The notes: generated from the letters alone by a model not told the origin. Shown: positions 1 to 9,089, counted from the stretch's first letter. The stretch is 46,362 nucleotides of DNA from DASRYH01 sp035687245 (GCA_035687245.1 DASRYH010000001.1:1-46362), one strand, 5' to 3'. A program made the numbers and translations.

Positions 1-174
1 GAAGTCGACGCCGGGTTCGATGTTGATGTTGGGGCCCGCGAACGCCAGCAGGTGCCGCGCGCACGCCCGTCGCAGGGCGCGCGCGGCCTTGCCGCCTGGG
101 CGGTACGAGAGCGGCAGGCGGCTGGCGAAGCCGTAGTAGAGCACGAGCCAGAAGATGCGGGTGATGCGCGTCAT
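1..174 (-). CDS. Hexapeptide-repeat acyltransferase, N-terminal part
   Basis: Only the first 58 codons are inside the window; the frame is open to the left edge. The start is fixed by an ATGA overlap with the stop of the upstream gene. The N-terminus reads MTRITRIFWLVLYYG and continues with a basic amphipathic stretch and a segment ending FAGPNINIEPGVDF. This resembles the beginning of maltose/colanic-acid-type O-acetyltransferases, where a Leu/Tyr-rich helix precedes a 'G.nvnIe.ga.f' strand that opens the left-handed beta-helix. In this polysaccharide locus it would acetylate a sugar of the repeat unit. The catalytic His and most hexapeptide turns lie outside the window, so the family call rests on the N-terminus and context. 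Confidence 0.6.
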   Translation of the reverse strand, partial: MTRITRIFWLVLYYGFASRLPLSYRPGGKAARALRRACARHLLAFAGPNINIEPGVDF

Positions 175-2654
175 GACGGCACCACCACCGCGTCCGCGAT
201 CGCCTCGTACAGATCCGAGCTCGATACCTTGCTGATGGCACGCTCTACAGATGCGCGCTCGTCTACCCACGAGTCGAGCATTGCCCTGACAGCGGCCAGC
301 AGCGCCACAGACGCATTGTCGGCCGACAGGTCGACCACGTAGCGGGACTGACCGGCGATTTCGGCAAGTCGGCGGTACTTCACAGCCCAGCCAAGCATGA
401 CGGCGGGTACGCCCTGCTTGTAGGCGTGGATGATCGAGTGATAGCGCGAGCTGACGATGAAGTCGAAGCCGGATAGGTAGTGCTCGAGCTCGACGGCGTC
501 CACCTGCTCGGCAAAGACCGAGACGCGCTCGTCGCCTGAGTGCTCCCGCGCGAGATCGAGGCAGACTGCGTGGTCTTCGGCGGAGTGTGAAAGCAGCACC
601 ACGCGCTTGCCGCGGGCCAGCAGCTCGTCGATGACGTTTGTGTAGACGCCGCTGCCCCCCGAGCGCTCAACGATGCGCAGGCTCGGCACGACAGCAACGC
701 TGCCCAGGTCCGGCAAGAACAGGCGAGGCTCGAAGCGAGCACGGTAGACGTGCTGCGGGTCGATGGCGCCGTGTCCCAGCACGATGTCGGGGTGCAGTTC
801 GGCCTGTACGCCGGCGAAGCTATGCAACGCCTCGGCGCCCTCGGGCTCTCGCGCCCACACTCGTTGCGCGCTGCGAAGCGCCGCGCGGATCGCGGCCCTC
901 ATCGGCATCCTGCTCGCGGCCGCGTAGTCGAACGGGCCGAAAGACTGCGGCATCACGAACGACGGGATGCCATGGCGCCGCGCGATGAGCAGGTTCACGC
1001 AGAAGTCGAGGGACTCACGCACACCCCACACGCTCGCCAGCCTGAAGCCCGAGACGTCCACCATGCAGAACGCGTCGTCGAGCGACTCTGAGATGCGCCG
1101 GCTCACGCCACTTGCGTAGTCGTCGCCGTGAGCCGCCGCGAGCTTGTCCTCAAGCGGCCACGGGAGGTAGTCGATCCGGTAGCGCTCAGCTTCGGCAGAC
1201 AGCGGCGTGGACGAAGCGAGCACGATTCGGGCGCCGGGGTAGAAGCGGCGGATACCGTCTGCCACCGAGAAGACCATCGCCTGGGCTCCCCGGTTCTCGA
1301 AGTGCCCACCGACGATGATCGCCGTTGAGCGTTCGCGAGCTTCGCGCACGTAGGGAGCGGGCAGCCGCATCAAGTTGCCGATGAGGTTGAACTGCCGAAG
1401 ACGCCGTCCGAGCCGGGCCGCGCGATGCCTGAGGCCGCTCGAGCGCAAAGAGCGCCGGGTGCGGGCGGGGTCGCCAGTCGACTGCCCGAGCCGCGCGAGG
1501 CGGTCAAGGCGCGCGATCGATGAGGGGACACCTGAGATCGACAGCGAGGCCGCAGCGCGGTTCATGACCGCGTCCGCGCTGGCCGCTAGGCGGCTCGCGG
1601 CAGCAAGCCGGTCGTCGCGCGCGAGGATTCCTTGAGATGCGAGCACCTCATCGACCGAGACAGGCTGCAGCTCGAACGCATCGCTGGCCGAGGCGAGCAC
1701 TTCGGCACCGCGCGCAGTGCGCACGAGCACCGTTGAGCTGCCGCGCTTGTCCTCGCAGCGTCCGACGTAGCAGTCGCCCACGACCAGATCGGCGTCGCGG
1801 TTGAGCTTGTCAGCGCAGTAGAGGCAGCGGGGCACGCGGAAGGTGTCTTTGACCTCGAGGCGGGCATCGCGCCCGACGAACTCCTCGCGGCCGGAGTCGA
1901 ACTCAAGCCGAAGTCCGCCAGGCCAGCCGAAGTGCAGCTTCGTGCGGTAGTCGAGTCGGACCAGCTGCTCACCTGCCGCAGCGTGGCCGCGCTCTATGTA
2001 GCGAACGAAGTTGCGGCCCATCGTCATGTCGCAGACCAGGCCCACGAACAGCACGCGCGACTCGTCGATTCGGCGCATGCTCAGGAAGCGCTTCACGGTC
2101 CCGATCTGACACGCCGTGCCGACGAACACGCTGCGTCCGTCGCTTTCGGCGAGGTGGTCGAGTGCATTGGCAAGCGACACCGGGATGTAGCGCGAACCCT
2201 GGCAGGCCGCGAGATCGGCCTCGCTGGTCACTACGCGGTAGCCCGCCTCGAGCGGACCTGCGCCGGCTCCTTCGGCAGCGAGCACGGAGTCGACCGCGCC
2301 GGAGCGGAGCAGTGCCGCCGAAAGCCCGGTCGCGATGCCGCCGCTCACAGCGCCTTCACGGGTGGCGTCGTCGCGCACGAAGCCGGCGTAGGCCGCGAGC
2401 ACCTCGCCGGCAACCCACTCGTGCGGCACCGAGTCATCTCGGCGAAGGCGGGCGCCGCCGAGGCCGGGGCAGGCCTCGGCGCAGCGCCCGCAGTGCGTGC
2501 ACAGCGACGCGTCGATGAGCGGGGCGAGCTCACCGGACGCATAGGCCATGCGAACCGCTGAAGTAGGACACACGACACGGCAGGCCTCGCACGATAGGCA
2601 CAGGCCCGCTTCGGTGATGACGCCGACGTTGGGTGTGGGGATCTCCTGAGTCAT
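171..2654 (-). CDS. Fusion: ferredoxin/F420-hydrogenase beta-subunit-like protein + polysaccharide pyruvyl transferase
   Basis: An 827-residue protein in two halves. Residues 19-29 and 52-62 are two CxxCxxCxxxC [4Fe-4S] motifs. They are followed by a coenzyme F420 hydrogenase/dehydrogenase beta-subunit (FrhB/FdhB) region to about 300, with the Cys pair RCLYC near 277-280 and the VVGDCYVG segment near 291-298. Residues about 444-790 form a polysaccharide pyruvyl transferase domain, opening with GGHFENRGAQAM and ending with the SSRYHSIIHA motif (735-744). PPT enzymes transfer pyruvyl groups to sugars in surface polysaccharides; the FrhB-like half suggests coupled flavin/Fe-S redox chemistry on a sugar. 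The ATG at 2654 is chosen because it overlaps the upstream stop (ATGA); a longer frame to 2699 has no coupling. The two halves are commonly separate proteins. The substrate is unknown. Confidence 0.85.
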   Translation of the reverse strand: MTQEIPTPNVGVITEAGLCLSCEACRVVCPTSAVRMAYASGELAPLIDASLCTHCGRCAEACPGLGGARLRRDDSVPHEWVAGEVLAAYAGFVRDDATREGAVSGGIATGLSAALLRSGAVDSVLAAEGAGAGPLEAGYRVVTSEADLAACQGSRYIPVSLANALDHLAESDGRSVFVGTACQIGTVKRFLSMRRIDESRVLFVGLVCDMTMGRNFVRYIERGHAAAGEQLVRLDYRTKLHFGWPGGLRLEFDSGREEFVGRDARLEVKDTFRVPRCLYCADKLNRDADLVVGDCYVGRCEDKRGSSTVLVRTARGAEVLASASDAFELQPVSVDEVLASQGILARDDRLAAASRLAASADAVMNRAAASLSISGVPSSIARLDRLARLGQSTGDPARTRRSLRSSGLRHRAARLGRRLRQFNLIGNLMRLPAPYVREARERSTAIIVGGHFENRGAQAMVFSVADGIRRFYPGARIVLASSTPLSAEAERYRIDYLPWPLEDKLAAAHGDDYASGVSRRISESLDDAFCMVDVSGFRLASVWGVRESLDFCVNLLIARRHGIPSFVMPQSFGPFDYAAASRMPMRAAIRAALRSAQRVWAREPEGAEALHSFAGVQAELHPDIVLGHGAIDPQHVYRARFEPRLFLPDLGSVAVVPSLRIVERSGGSGVYTNVIDELLARGKRVVLLSHSAEDHAVCLDLAREHSGDERVSVFAEQVDAVELEHYLSGFDFIVSSRYHSIIHAYKQGVPAVMLGWAVKYRRLAEIAGQSRYVVDLSADNASVALLAAVRAMLDSWVDERASVERAISKVSSSDLYEAIADAVVVPS

Positions 2655-3787
2655 CGCGGACCCACCCCCGCAAGCATCGCCTCGGCGACCTTCTGCCACG
2701 TCGCATGCGAAAGGATCCAGTTGCGGCCACGAGCTCCGAGTGCGTGCGCGCTGACACTGTCGTCGAGCAAGCCGACAGCGGCGTCCGCCATCGCGTGAGC
2801 ATCCGCACGCGCAACCGACACACCCGCCTCAGACTCGGCGACGATGCGCTCGGGCAGGCCGTGCCCTGCGATGACCACGGGGCGCGCGAGGGCCAGGTAC
2901 TCGTAGACCTTGAGTGGTGACGGGTAGTCGTAGGGAAACGCCGCCCAGCAGACGTCTGCCGAGTGCAGGTACGAAGCTACCGCCGAGTGCGGGACCGGGC
3001 CGGTGATGCGAGTGCTGGCACGTACGGCATCCGACAGCAACGGCTCGAGCTCGGCCGGATCGGCCCCCACGAAGAGGAAGCCCGTCTGCGGCCTTCGGCG
3101 AGCGATCTCATCGGCCGCCGCCGCGATCGTGGCCAGGTCGTGCAGCGGGCTTACTCCGCCGCAGTAGCCGATGACGCCATCGCACACGCCCGCCCACACC
3201 GCCGTCGCGTCGTCGCTTGCCCCGTCGGGCGAGAATGCGTCGGCGTCGACCCCGTTGGAACACACACGGATGGTGTCGCTGATCCCGGCTGCCGAAGCGA
3301 CGTCAGCCGCGACCTCGTCGGAGATGCAGGCGACGACATCGGCCCGCCGAAAGTGCGCGATCTCGCGGGCGATCTCAGCCCGCAGCAACCTCTCGCCCCA
3401 AGCGCTCGACTCGAGGTGATAGACGGCGTTGGTCTCTACCACAACCGGGCAGCCGAGCTTTGTCTCGAGCACGTCGGCGACCAGATCGTAGGAGGGGCGG
3501 CGCACCACGAGGACGTCGGGCGCGAATCCGCGCGCGCGCTCAAGCACGGCGGATGCGTCGCGCTGCTTGCGATGCCGGCCGCGCAGTTCGCGGGCGTAGG
3601 CCTTCATCCAGTCCGGAAGCCGCGACGGGCTGCTCGCAGCTTCATTTGGCACACCATCGGCGCTGGCGATCTCGGGGATGGTCAGCACTTCGTGACCGCA
3701 GGCAGCGAAGCCCGCGGCCAGCCCGCGAGCGTGCGTTCCGCCGCCGCTGGGCGCGTTGATCACGGGGCTGTAGTAGAGGACTCTCAC
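2651..3787 (-). CDS. Glycosyltransferase family 4 (GT-B fold)
   Basis: A 378-residue cytoplasmic or membrane-associated glycosyltransferase. The N-terminus MRVLYYSPVINAPSGGGTHARG is the usual first strand plus Gly-rich loop of GT4 enzymes. The C-terminal half contains IGYCGG and the donor-binding stretch PSPLKVYEYLALARPVVIAG (an E-x7-E-like region), as in retaining nucleotide-sugar transferases. It overlaps its upstream neighbour by 4 bases and its downstream neighbour by 4 bases, so it is translated as part of the polysaccharide operon. It probably adds one sugar to the lipid-linked repeat unit. Donor and acceptor cannot be told from sequence. Confidence 0.88.
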   Translation of the reverse strand: MRVLYYSPVINAPSGGGTHARGLAAGFAACGHEVLTIPEIASADGVPNEAASSPSRLPDWMKAYARELRGRHRKQRDASAVLERARGFAPDVLVVRRPSYDLVADVLETKLGCPVVVETNAVYHLESSAWGERLLRAEIAREIAHFRRADVVACISDEVAADVASAAGISDTIRVCSNGVDADAFSPDGASDDATAVWAGVCDGVIGYCGGVSPLHDLATIAAAADEIARRRPQTGFLFVGADPAELEPLLSDAVRASTRITGPVPHSAVASYLHSADVCWAAFPYDYPSPLKVYEYLALARPVVIAGHGLPERIVAESEAGVSVARADAHAMADAAVGLLDDSVSAHALGARGRNWILSHATWQKVAEAMLAGVGPR

Positions 3788-5319
3788 GCGTCTACCGCCA
3801 AGATATCCGCCTCAGCCGGCTCCCCTTCGGCAAATCGCCCGCTGGCGCTCATGAGGGCGAACCACCAGAAGCACAGGCCGGTGATGCTCAGGCCCTCCCA
3901 CACGACCGAGTAGACGGTTCCCAACGTTACGAAGGCGACGAAGACGAGAGCGGCGGCCGGGGCAAGCGCGGTGTAGCCGGTGGCGTCAGCTTCGGTACGA
4001 CGTAGCCGGCGGTAGGTCATGACGCCCACCGCACCGTAGAGCGAGAGCATGAGCAGATAGCCCAGTGGGCCCGACTCGACGATCGTCGCCATCGCCTGCG
4101 GCATGTTCACGAAGTAGTGCACCGACCCCGTCTCAGCCCCGCGGCCGAGTGAGATCAGGCGGAACCCTGTCTGGAACTGGCTCGAGCCGGCGTCGTTCAT
4201 CAAGCTCGCCGCACCGCTACCGCCGGTTGCCGGTCCCGTCCCCACCAGCCAGAACGACGAGGCGTTGCGAATGTAGTCCCAGCTGTACTGCAAGTACGCG
4301 AAGCGCGGGACGCCGTAGCCACTGACGTCGGACTGCGCGGCCACGAGGCTCGCAACGTTGATGTCGCTTGCGCCAGCGTCGCGCATTCCGCTGCTGCTGT
4401 ACGCGCTGTAGGTGCCAAGCACCGCGACCGCGAAGACCAGCACGCCGGCCAGGGCGACGACAAGTGTCCGATGTCCGACCGCGTTCTTCTGACGCTGGTA
4501 CTGAACGAGAGCGACCACCAGCACGAACGGTGCTGCGTACAACGCGAGTCTCGCGCTGGAGAAGACCATCGTCACCGCGAAAGCGATGCCGCTGATCGCG
4601 GCAGCCGCGCGCGGCTTGTGCAGGTAGGACCAGAGCGCCGCCAGAGTCGCACCCAGCATCCAGACACCCAGCACGTTCGAGCCGCCCAGACCAAGCGTGC
4701 CGGCTACCACGTCCACGTTGCTGCTGCTGCCGCCCAAGAACGCGAACTGGTAGAGGGCCACGGGGACCTGCAACCACGTGAAGAGGATGCCTGCCTTGTA
4801 GAGAGCGTCGAACTGCTCGCGCGTACGCATGCTTCGCGCAAGTGTGAGCGCGAGCAACGGCATGGTGAGCAGGCTGCGATAGCCCGCCCCGAGAGCGAGC
4901 AGCGAGCCTCCATTGAGTGCCCACGAGCCGAAGACGAGGAGCGCGAAGACGGGCATAATCCGCCAGACCCGGCTCCGCGCCAGCCAGGAGTCCGCTGGCT
5001 CATCGAGGAGTGCGAGCGCGGCCACCATCACGACCAGCGCGAGTTCGGCGTACGGGATCACACCGGCGATCGCGCCGAGCTGGCCCATCACCGAGTACTT
5101 GACGACGCCCCAGCACATGAGCGAGAGCGCGAGTTCGAAGCGACGCCGAAGCGCGATCGCCAGCCCGAGCGCGGCGGCGCCGGCGGCGAGCGCCAGCGGC
5201 GCCTTGAGCGCCACGATCACGCCAAGAATCAGCCCGAAGACGGCGGTGAGTGTCGCCGGATGCGCGGCAGCGCGCTGTGCCATGCTGCGCTGCATCCTAG
5301 TCGTCCCGCCCCGAGACAT
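3784..5319 (-). CDS. Multi-pass membrane protein, O-antigen ligase/polymerase-like
   Basis: A 511-residue, very hydrophobic protein with about ten to twelve predicted membrane segments and a large extracytoplasmic loop around residues 310-410 (rich in Ser, Gly and Tyr, e.g. the VGTGPATGGSG stretch). This layout matches Wzy/WaaL-type O-antigen polymerases and ligases, which are too divergent for motif proof. It lies between the tyrosine autokinase and a GT4 gene, where a polymerase is expected. The start is uncertain: ATG codons at 5319, 5295 and 5283 are in frame and none has a convincing ribosome binding site. The stop overlaps the GT4 start (ATGA). Confidence 0.7.
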   Translation of the reverse strand: MSRGGTTRMQRSMAQRAAAHPATLTAVFGLILGVIVALKAPLALAAGAAALGLAIALRRRFELALSLMCWGVVKYSVMGQLGAIAGVIPYAELALVVMVAALALLDEPADSWLARSRVWRIMPVFALLVFGSWALNGGSLLALGAGYRSLLTMPLLALTLARSMRTREQFDALYKAGILFTWLQVPVALYQFAFLGGSSSNVDVVAGTLGLGGSNVLGVWMLGATLAALWSYLHKPRAAAAISGIAFAVTMVFSSARLALYAAPFVLVVALVQYQRQKNAVGHRTLVVALAGVLVFAVAVLGTYSAYSSSGMRDAGASDINVASLVAAQSDVSGYGVPRFAYLQYSWDYIRNASSFWLVGTGPATGGSGAASLMNDAGSSQFQTGFRLISLGRGAETGSVHYFVNMPQAMATIVESGPLGYLLMLSLYGAVGVMTYRRLRRTEADATGYTALAPAAALVFVAFVTLGTVYSVVWEGLSITGLCFWWFALMSASGRFAEGEPAEADILAVDA

Positions 5320-5369
5320 GCTGCAGATTGTGCTTCGTTCGCCCCGTGTTCATTTCAATCGCTCTCGCG

Positions 5370-7157
5370 TTAGTGAAGCAGGCTACTCAAGATGCCCCAG
5401 TTGAAGTACAGGTCCAGCAGGTAGGTGCCGACCACGAGCACGGCCACCACAGCGGCCACGCCAAAGACCAGCGCGGCGCCCTTCGCCAGGTAGGTCGCTG
5501 CCCGAGTGCGGGCGCTGCCCATCTCAACGACCCGCGGAGCCGGCAGCCCATCTGCCGACTTCGCCCGCGGGACGATCTCGATGTCTTCGGCAGGCCGGAC
5601 GCCGTAGTAGCTGCCTGCGTAGTCGCGGGCGTAGTCGTATCCGTCCCACTCGCGGCCGACCTTGTCCACGCCGCACACGGCCACGCCGACGATACGCGCG
5701 CCCGAGCGCGTGAGCTGCTCGGCGGCCTTCGCTCCAGCCTCGCGCGTGGATACGCCCGCGCGCACGACCATGAGAACGCCGTCGGACCAACGCGCCACGG
5801 ACGCAGGGTCCGAGACCGCTAGCACCGGCGGGGAGTCGACGATGACCCAGTCGGACCACTCGTTGAGCTGCTGGAGGACCTGATGCATGCGCTCGGAGCC
5901 GAGCAACTCGGCGGGATTCGGCGGCATCTTGCCCGCTGCCAGAACCAGCAGGTCGCCCGCGTCGTTTGCCCGCTGCAGAGCGTCTTTGAGGTTGATGCGG
6001 CCTCGCAGCACGTCGGAGAGGCCGACGCTGTTGCTGACGCCGAAGAAGTTCTCCACGGCCGGACGGCGGAAGTCGCACGCCACGAGCACGACGCGCTTGC
6101 CTGCAGTCGCGAGGCCTGCGGCCAGGTTCGCGGCCGTTGTCGACTTGCCTTCACTCGGCAGCGCCGAGGTGACGACGACGGTCTTGATGTCGTCCTGGAA
6201 GTTCACGAAGTCGAGCGAGTTGCGCAGAACTCGGTAGGCCTCTGCCGTCAGCGAGCCGGAGTCGCTCACGATGGTGAGAACGGGGCCCGAGCCCTTCTCG
6301 TTGCGCTCCGTGGGTATACGTCCCAGCACCGGCGCGCCGAAGATCTTCTCGGCCTGTTCGGTCGACTTGATCGTGTTGTCGAGGTACTCGGCCAGATACG
6401 CCATACCCAGACCCAGCAAAAGACCCGCGAGCAGGCCCACGACCGTGTTGGTCAGCATCTTGGGCGAGACCGGCACGGTTGCGGCTACTGCTTCGGACAC
6501 AACACGCCCGCTGCCCACTTCCAGCTGTTCGTTCACGCGCAGCTGCTCGAGGCGTTCGGCCAGCGTCGTGTAGGTGCCGGTAGCGATCTGGAGCTCGGCG
6601 GCGAGCTGGTCGCTCTTGCCGGAAGCTTCGATCTTCTTCCCGAGAGTGAGTATCTGGTTCTGAGCTTCGTCCAGGCGCTGCTCGACCTCGTCGGCCGCGG
6701 CCTTGATGCTCTCGCGACGCGTCTCGCGCGACCAGCCGACGTAAGCGGTGGCGATAGCGTTGGCTATGTCGGCAGCACGCTGCGGGTCCTCGTCGGTGAC
6801 GGTGATGTTGACCACGTTGGTCTGCCCCGCTGCGGTGATCTCGACCTTCTTGAGCAGTTCCGCAGGTGACATCTGAAGATCCAGCTGCTTGACGACCTGT
6901 TCGGCAAGCGGCCGAATCCGCATGAGCTGCACTTGTGTCTGCAACCCGCGCTCCGGCTGGCTCGAAAAATCGGAGAGGACCGTGCCCAGAAGCGCCGCAC
7001 CGGTGTCTTTCTCCAGCACGAGGATCTTCGCTTCACCGGTGTAGGTCGGTGTCTGAATGACCGAGATGGCAAGCGCCACCAGCGTGACCGTAAGAACAGC
7101 TTCGAGGATCAGCCATTTCTTGGCACGGATGACGTTGAGTAGATCACGGAGTTCCAC
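5370..7157 (-). CDS. Wzz/BY-kinase fusion: polysaccharide chain-length regulator and tyrosine autokinase
   Basis: A 595-residue single-chain polysaccharide co-polymerase. Residues 1-35 hold a first membrane helix, 60-225 the extracytoplasmic Wzz/coiled-coil part, and about 236-255 a second helix. From about 300 comes a CpsD/EpsB-like kinase with Walker A SALPSEGKST (331-340), Walker A' VLVACDFRR (357-365) and Walker B WVIVDSPP (437-444). A tyrosine cluster, Y507, Y509, Y513, Y517 and Y518, is the likely autophosphorylation tail. Oddly, the chain does not end there: a third hydrophobic helix follows at about 562-582. The start is GTG with AAAGGGG a few bases upstream. It sits at the head of the polymerase/transferase genes, as expected for control of export and chain length. 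Confidence 0.92.
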   Translation of the reverse strand: MELRDLLNVIRAKKWLILEAVLTVTLVALAISVIQTPTYTGEAKILVLEKDTGAALLGTVLSDFSSQPERGLQTQVQLMRIRPLAEQVVKQLDLQMSPAELLKKVEITAAGQTNVVNITVTDEDPQRAADIANAIATAYVGWSRETRRESIKAAADEVEQRLDEAQNQILTLGKKIEASGKSDQLAAELQIATGTYTTLAERLEQLRVNEQLEVGSGRVVSEAVAATVPVSPKMLTNTVVGLLAGLLLGLGMAYLAEYLDNTIKSTEQAEKIFGAPVLGRIPTERNEKGSGPVLTIVSDSGSLTAEAYRVLRNSLDFVNFQDDIKTVVVTSALPSEGKSTTAANLAAGLATAGKRVVLVACDFRRPAVENFFGVSNSVGLSDVLRGRINLKDALQRANDAGDLLVLAAGKMPPNPAELLGSERMHQVLQQLNEWSDWVIVDSPPVLAVSDPASVARWSDGVLMVVRAGVSTREAGAKAAEQLTRSGARIVGVAVCGVDKVGREWDGYDYARDYAGSYYGVRPAEDIEIVPRAKSADGLPAPRVVEMGSARTRAATYLAKGAALVFGVAAVVAVLVVGTYLLDLYFNWGILSSLLH

Positions 7158-7194
7158 GACGTTGCCCCTTTCGTCGTCGGTGGTGAGCCGCCGA

Positions 7195-7968
7195 CTAGTC
7201 CGTCTTCAACGTCGTCATGAAGTAGTACTGCCGACCGTCGATCGTCTTGGCCACGAGAACGGTCTGGCCCTTGCGGTCCGCGCCCGTTCGATAGTCGATG
7301 GTGGCCGGAATCGTCACGGTACCTGCACCGGACTTCGGCTTGCCGAAACTGATTGCCGAGATTTCGCCGGCAACGAGGTCCTTCGCCAAGGAGGCGTTCT
7401 TCGCTGACTGGGAGATGATGGCGTTGATGACTCCGCTGTCGAACACGGTGGATCCCACGTGGGCGATCACTTCGTCGTCGGTCCGCTGGACGTCTTCAAC
7501 CTTGCCGTCGCTGACGGTGGAGGACAGACCCGCCGCCGCCTCGTTACCGCCGGCAACGGAGGCGTAGTACCAGCCAGACTCCTTCTTCACGAGGCGCAGG
7601 TAGCCCGGACCGGACGTACCGTCCGAGAAGTGCGCCGTGACGTAGACGATGGCACCGTCATCGGTCTCGACGACATCCTCCGCGCTGATAGAAGTGAGCT
7701 CACCGTCGACCAGACGGCCGAGGTTGTCTTGCGACTCCACCTGCTCCAGGAAGACGCGCAGCGCGAACTTCTGCGACACGTCTTTCGGCAGCTCGAGAGC
7801 CGGTTTGGGCGCGGCAGTACGAACCGGCGCGTCAACCTTCGGCTGCGTCCAGAAAAGCGGGATTGCGATGGTAGCGATGATGGCAAGAATGGCGACCACG
7901 GCCACGACGACAATGATCGTTATGACGGGTCTACTGGCATTCTTGCGAGGAGCCGAGTGTGCGGCCAT
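7195..7968 (-). CDS. Single-pass anchored extracytoplasmic protein, unknown function
   Basis: A 257-residue protein that I do not recognise. It has a basic N-terminus, one membrane helix at about 16-40 (TIIVVVAVVAILAIIATIAI), and about 210 residues outside. The outer part has alternating beta-type segments and no Cys, metal-binding or hydrolase motif. It lies 37 bases before the tyrosine autokinase, so it may be part of the polysaccharide apparatus. A promoter-like TTGACC-17-TATTCG lies upstream at 7991-8019. Confidence 0.7.
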   Translation of the reverse strand: MAAHSAPRKNASRPVITIIVVVAVVAILAIIATIAIPLFWTQPKVDAPVRTAAPKPALELPKDVSQKFALRVFLEQVESQDNLGRLVDGELTSISAEDVVETDDGAIVYVTAHFSDGTSGPGYLRLVKKESGWYYASVAGGNEAAAGLSSTVSDGKVEDVQRTDDEVIAHVGSTVFDSGVINAIISQSAKNASLAKDLVAGEISAISFGKPKSGAGTVTIPATIDYRTGADRKGQTVLVAKTIDGRQYYFMTTLKTD

Positions 7969-7990
7969 CTCTTCTTACGCCCTTCTGCTG

Positions 7991-8019
7991 CGAATAGAGT
8001 GTGACTCAGGGCGGGTCAA
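7991..8019 (-). promoter_or_regulatory. Candidate promoter for the polysaccharide operon
   Basis: On the minus strand TTGACC (8014-8019) and TATTCG (7991-7996) are separated by exactly 17 bases, ending 23 bases before the ATG at 7968. The -35 is good and the -10 imperfect. Confidence 0.4.
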
Positions 8020-8145
8020 ACTACGGAAACACAGTACATCAAACCCACGCCCCACGGTTCATATCGGCATTGCGCGCGAGCACTTGAGCGCATGGGAACG
8101 AGCTATTCCCGCAGCTGAGGCGAGGCGAATCCCTACGGATGCGTG

Positions 8146-8856
8146 CTAGAGGGTGCCAATAAGCTGCCGAATCGCGTCGGCAGAGAGCCCGCTTTCGATG
8201 CCCGTGACGCTCTGCGCCCCGCCGAGCGCGGCGAGAACCTTGCGCGCGAGCTGTTCGCGCAGAGGCTCGCGAAGGTCCTCGTCGACGAAGGGCAGTGCGC
8301 GAAACAGAGCGGCGACCTCAGTTGGCGTGAGTGTCTGCTCGCCGGCCTTGAGCGAGACGAGATCCGAGCCGTCGAAGATCTCCACATCTTGCGGAACGTC
8401 GACTTTGAATCCCTGAGGATCGATAGTCGACAGCCATGCCTTCTCCGGAATCGCGAGATAGGCGCCCTCATCGACTTTCGCATCCTCGGGCAGCAGCGAG
8501 ACGAGCAGCGCTCCCCCGCCGAAGGAGTAGGCATCTGCAAGGCGACGTGCCGACGTGCCGGGGACTGTCACGGGTGTTTCGGGTGAGACAAAGGCCAACT
8601 TGCCGCCCTCAGAGACTGCGATCGCCTGCGCGGTAGGAGAGTCTGACGCGTCACGCGAGACCAATACGATCGCCACGCGCGCGGGCAGCGCGCGACCTTG
8701 GGAGCCCTTCTGCCGAACGATCGCGTAGCCGAGTATCGCCGCAAACAGCACGAAGCCGATGATGGCGCCGACCAGCAGGGGTTTGGACCACTCTCTCGTC
8801 TGCACGCCTGTCGCAACCTCTCGGTTCGGGGGACTACGCGGGCTCGGCGCAATCAT
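8146..8856 (-). CDS. Membrane-anchored LytR-CpsA-Psr-like protein, probably lacking catalytic residues
   Basis: A 236-residue protein with one membrane helix at about 28-46 (LLVGAIIGFVLFAAILGYA). The segment AFVSPETPVTVPG...RRLADAYSFGGG looks like the LCP core 'vSIPRDT.V.IPG....KINaAYayGG', which transfers glycopolymers to peptidoglycan. The Arg of PRDT is missing (PET here) and the protein is shorter than usual LCP enzymes, so it may be a regulatory or structural relative. Its position beside the tyrosine autokinase locus fits glycopolymer attachment. LCP membership is my inference from this one region. The start ATG at 8856 lacks a clear SD; 121 bases separate it from the tRNA-Asp gene. Confidence 0.5.
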   Translation of the reverse strand: MIAPSPRSPPNREVATGVQTREWSKPLLVGAIIGFVLFAAILGYAIVRQKGSQGRALPARVAIVLVSRDASDSPTAQAIAVSEGGKLAFVSPETPVTVPGTSARRLADAYSFGGGALLVSLLPEDAKVDEGAYLAIPEKAWLSTIDPQGFKVDVPQDVEIFDGSDLVSLKAGEQTLTPTEVAALFRALPFVDEDLREPLREQLARKVLAALGGAQSVTGIESGLSADAIRQLIGTL

Positions 8857-8941
8857 AGTCCAACCCGATTCCGTGATGCGCAGGCCCTACGGATCACCTG
8901 CACGCCGGCGCATCCGCCGCGCTCGAGCCCCGGAGACGAAA

Positions 8942-8965
8942 CAAGCCGCCTCAGTGGGCGGCTTG
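8942..8965 (-). terminator. Terminator of tRNA-Asp
   Basis: A perfect 9-bp stem (CAAGCCGCC / GGCGGCTTG) with a 6-base loop lies 12 bases past the tRNA 3' end. On the minus strand it is followed by TTTCGTCT. Confidence 0.75.
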
Positions 8966-8977
8966 CGAGAAGTCGAA

Positions 8978-9054
8978 TGGCGGGAGTGACGGGGCTCGAA
9001 CCCGCGACCTCTGGCTTGACAGGCCAGCGCTCTAACCAGCTGAGCTACACCCCC
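8978..9054 (-). tRNA. tRNA-Asp (GTC)
   Basis: 77 nt with encoded CCA. The acceptor stem GGGGGTG pairs with CACTCCC (one G-U) and the discriminator is G. The anticodon stem CTGGC/GCCAG encloses loop CTGTCAA, giving anticodon GTC. The T loop is TTCGAGC. It has its own promoter and terminator. Confidence 0.97.
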
Positions 9055-9089
9055 GCGTGGGGTGTGTCCCCTGAGGGACAGCAGACGGG

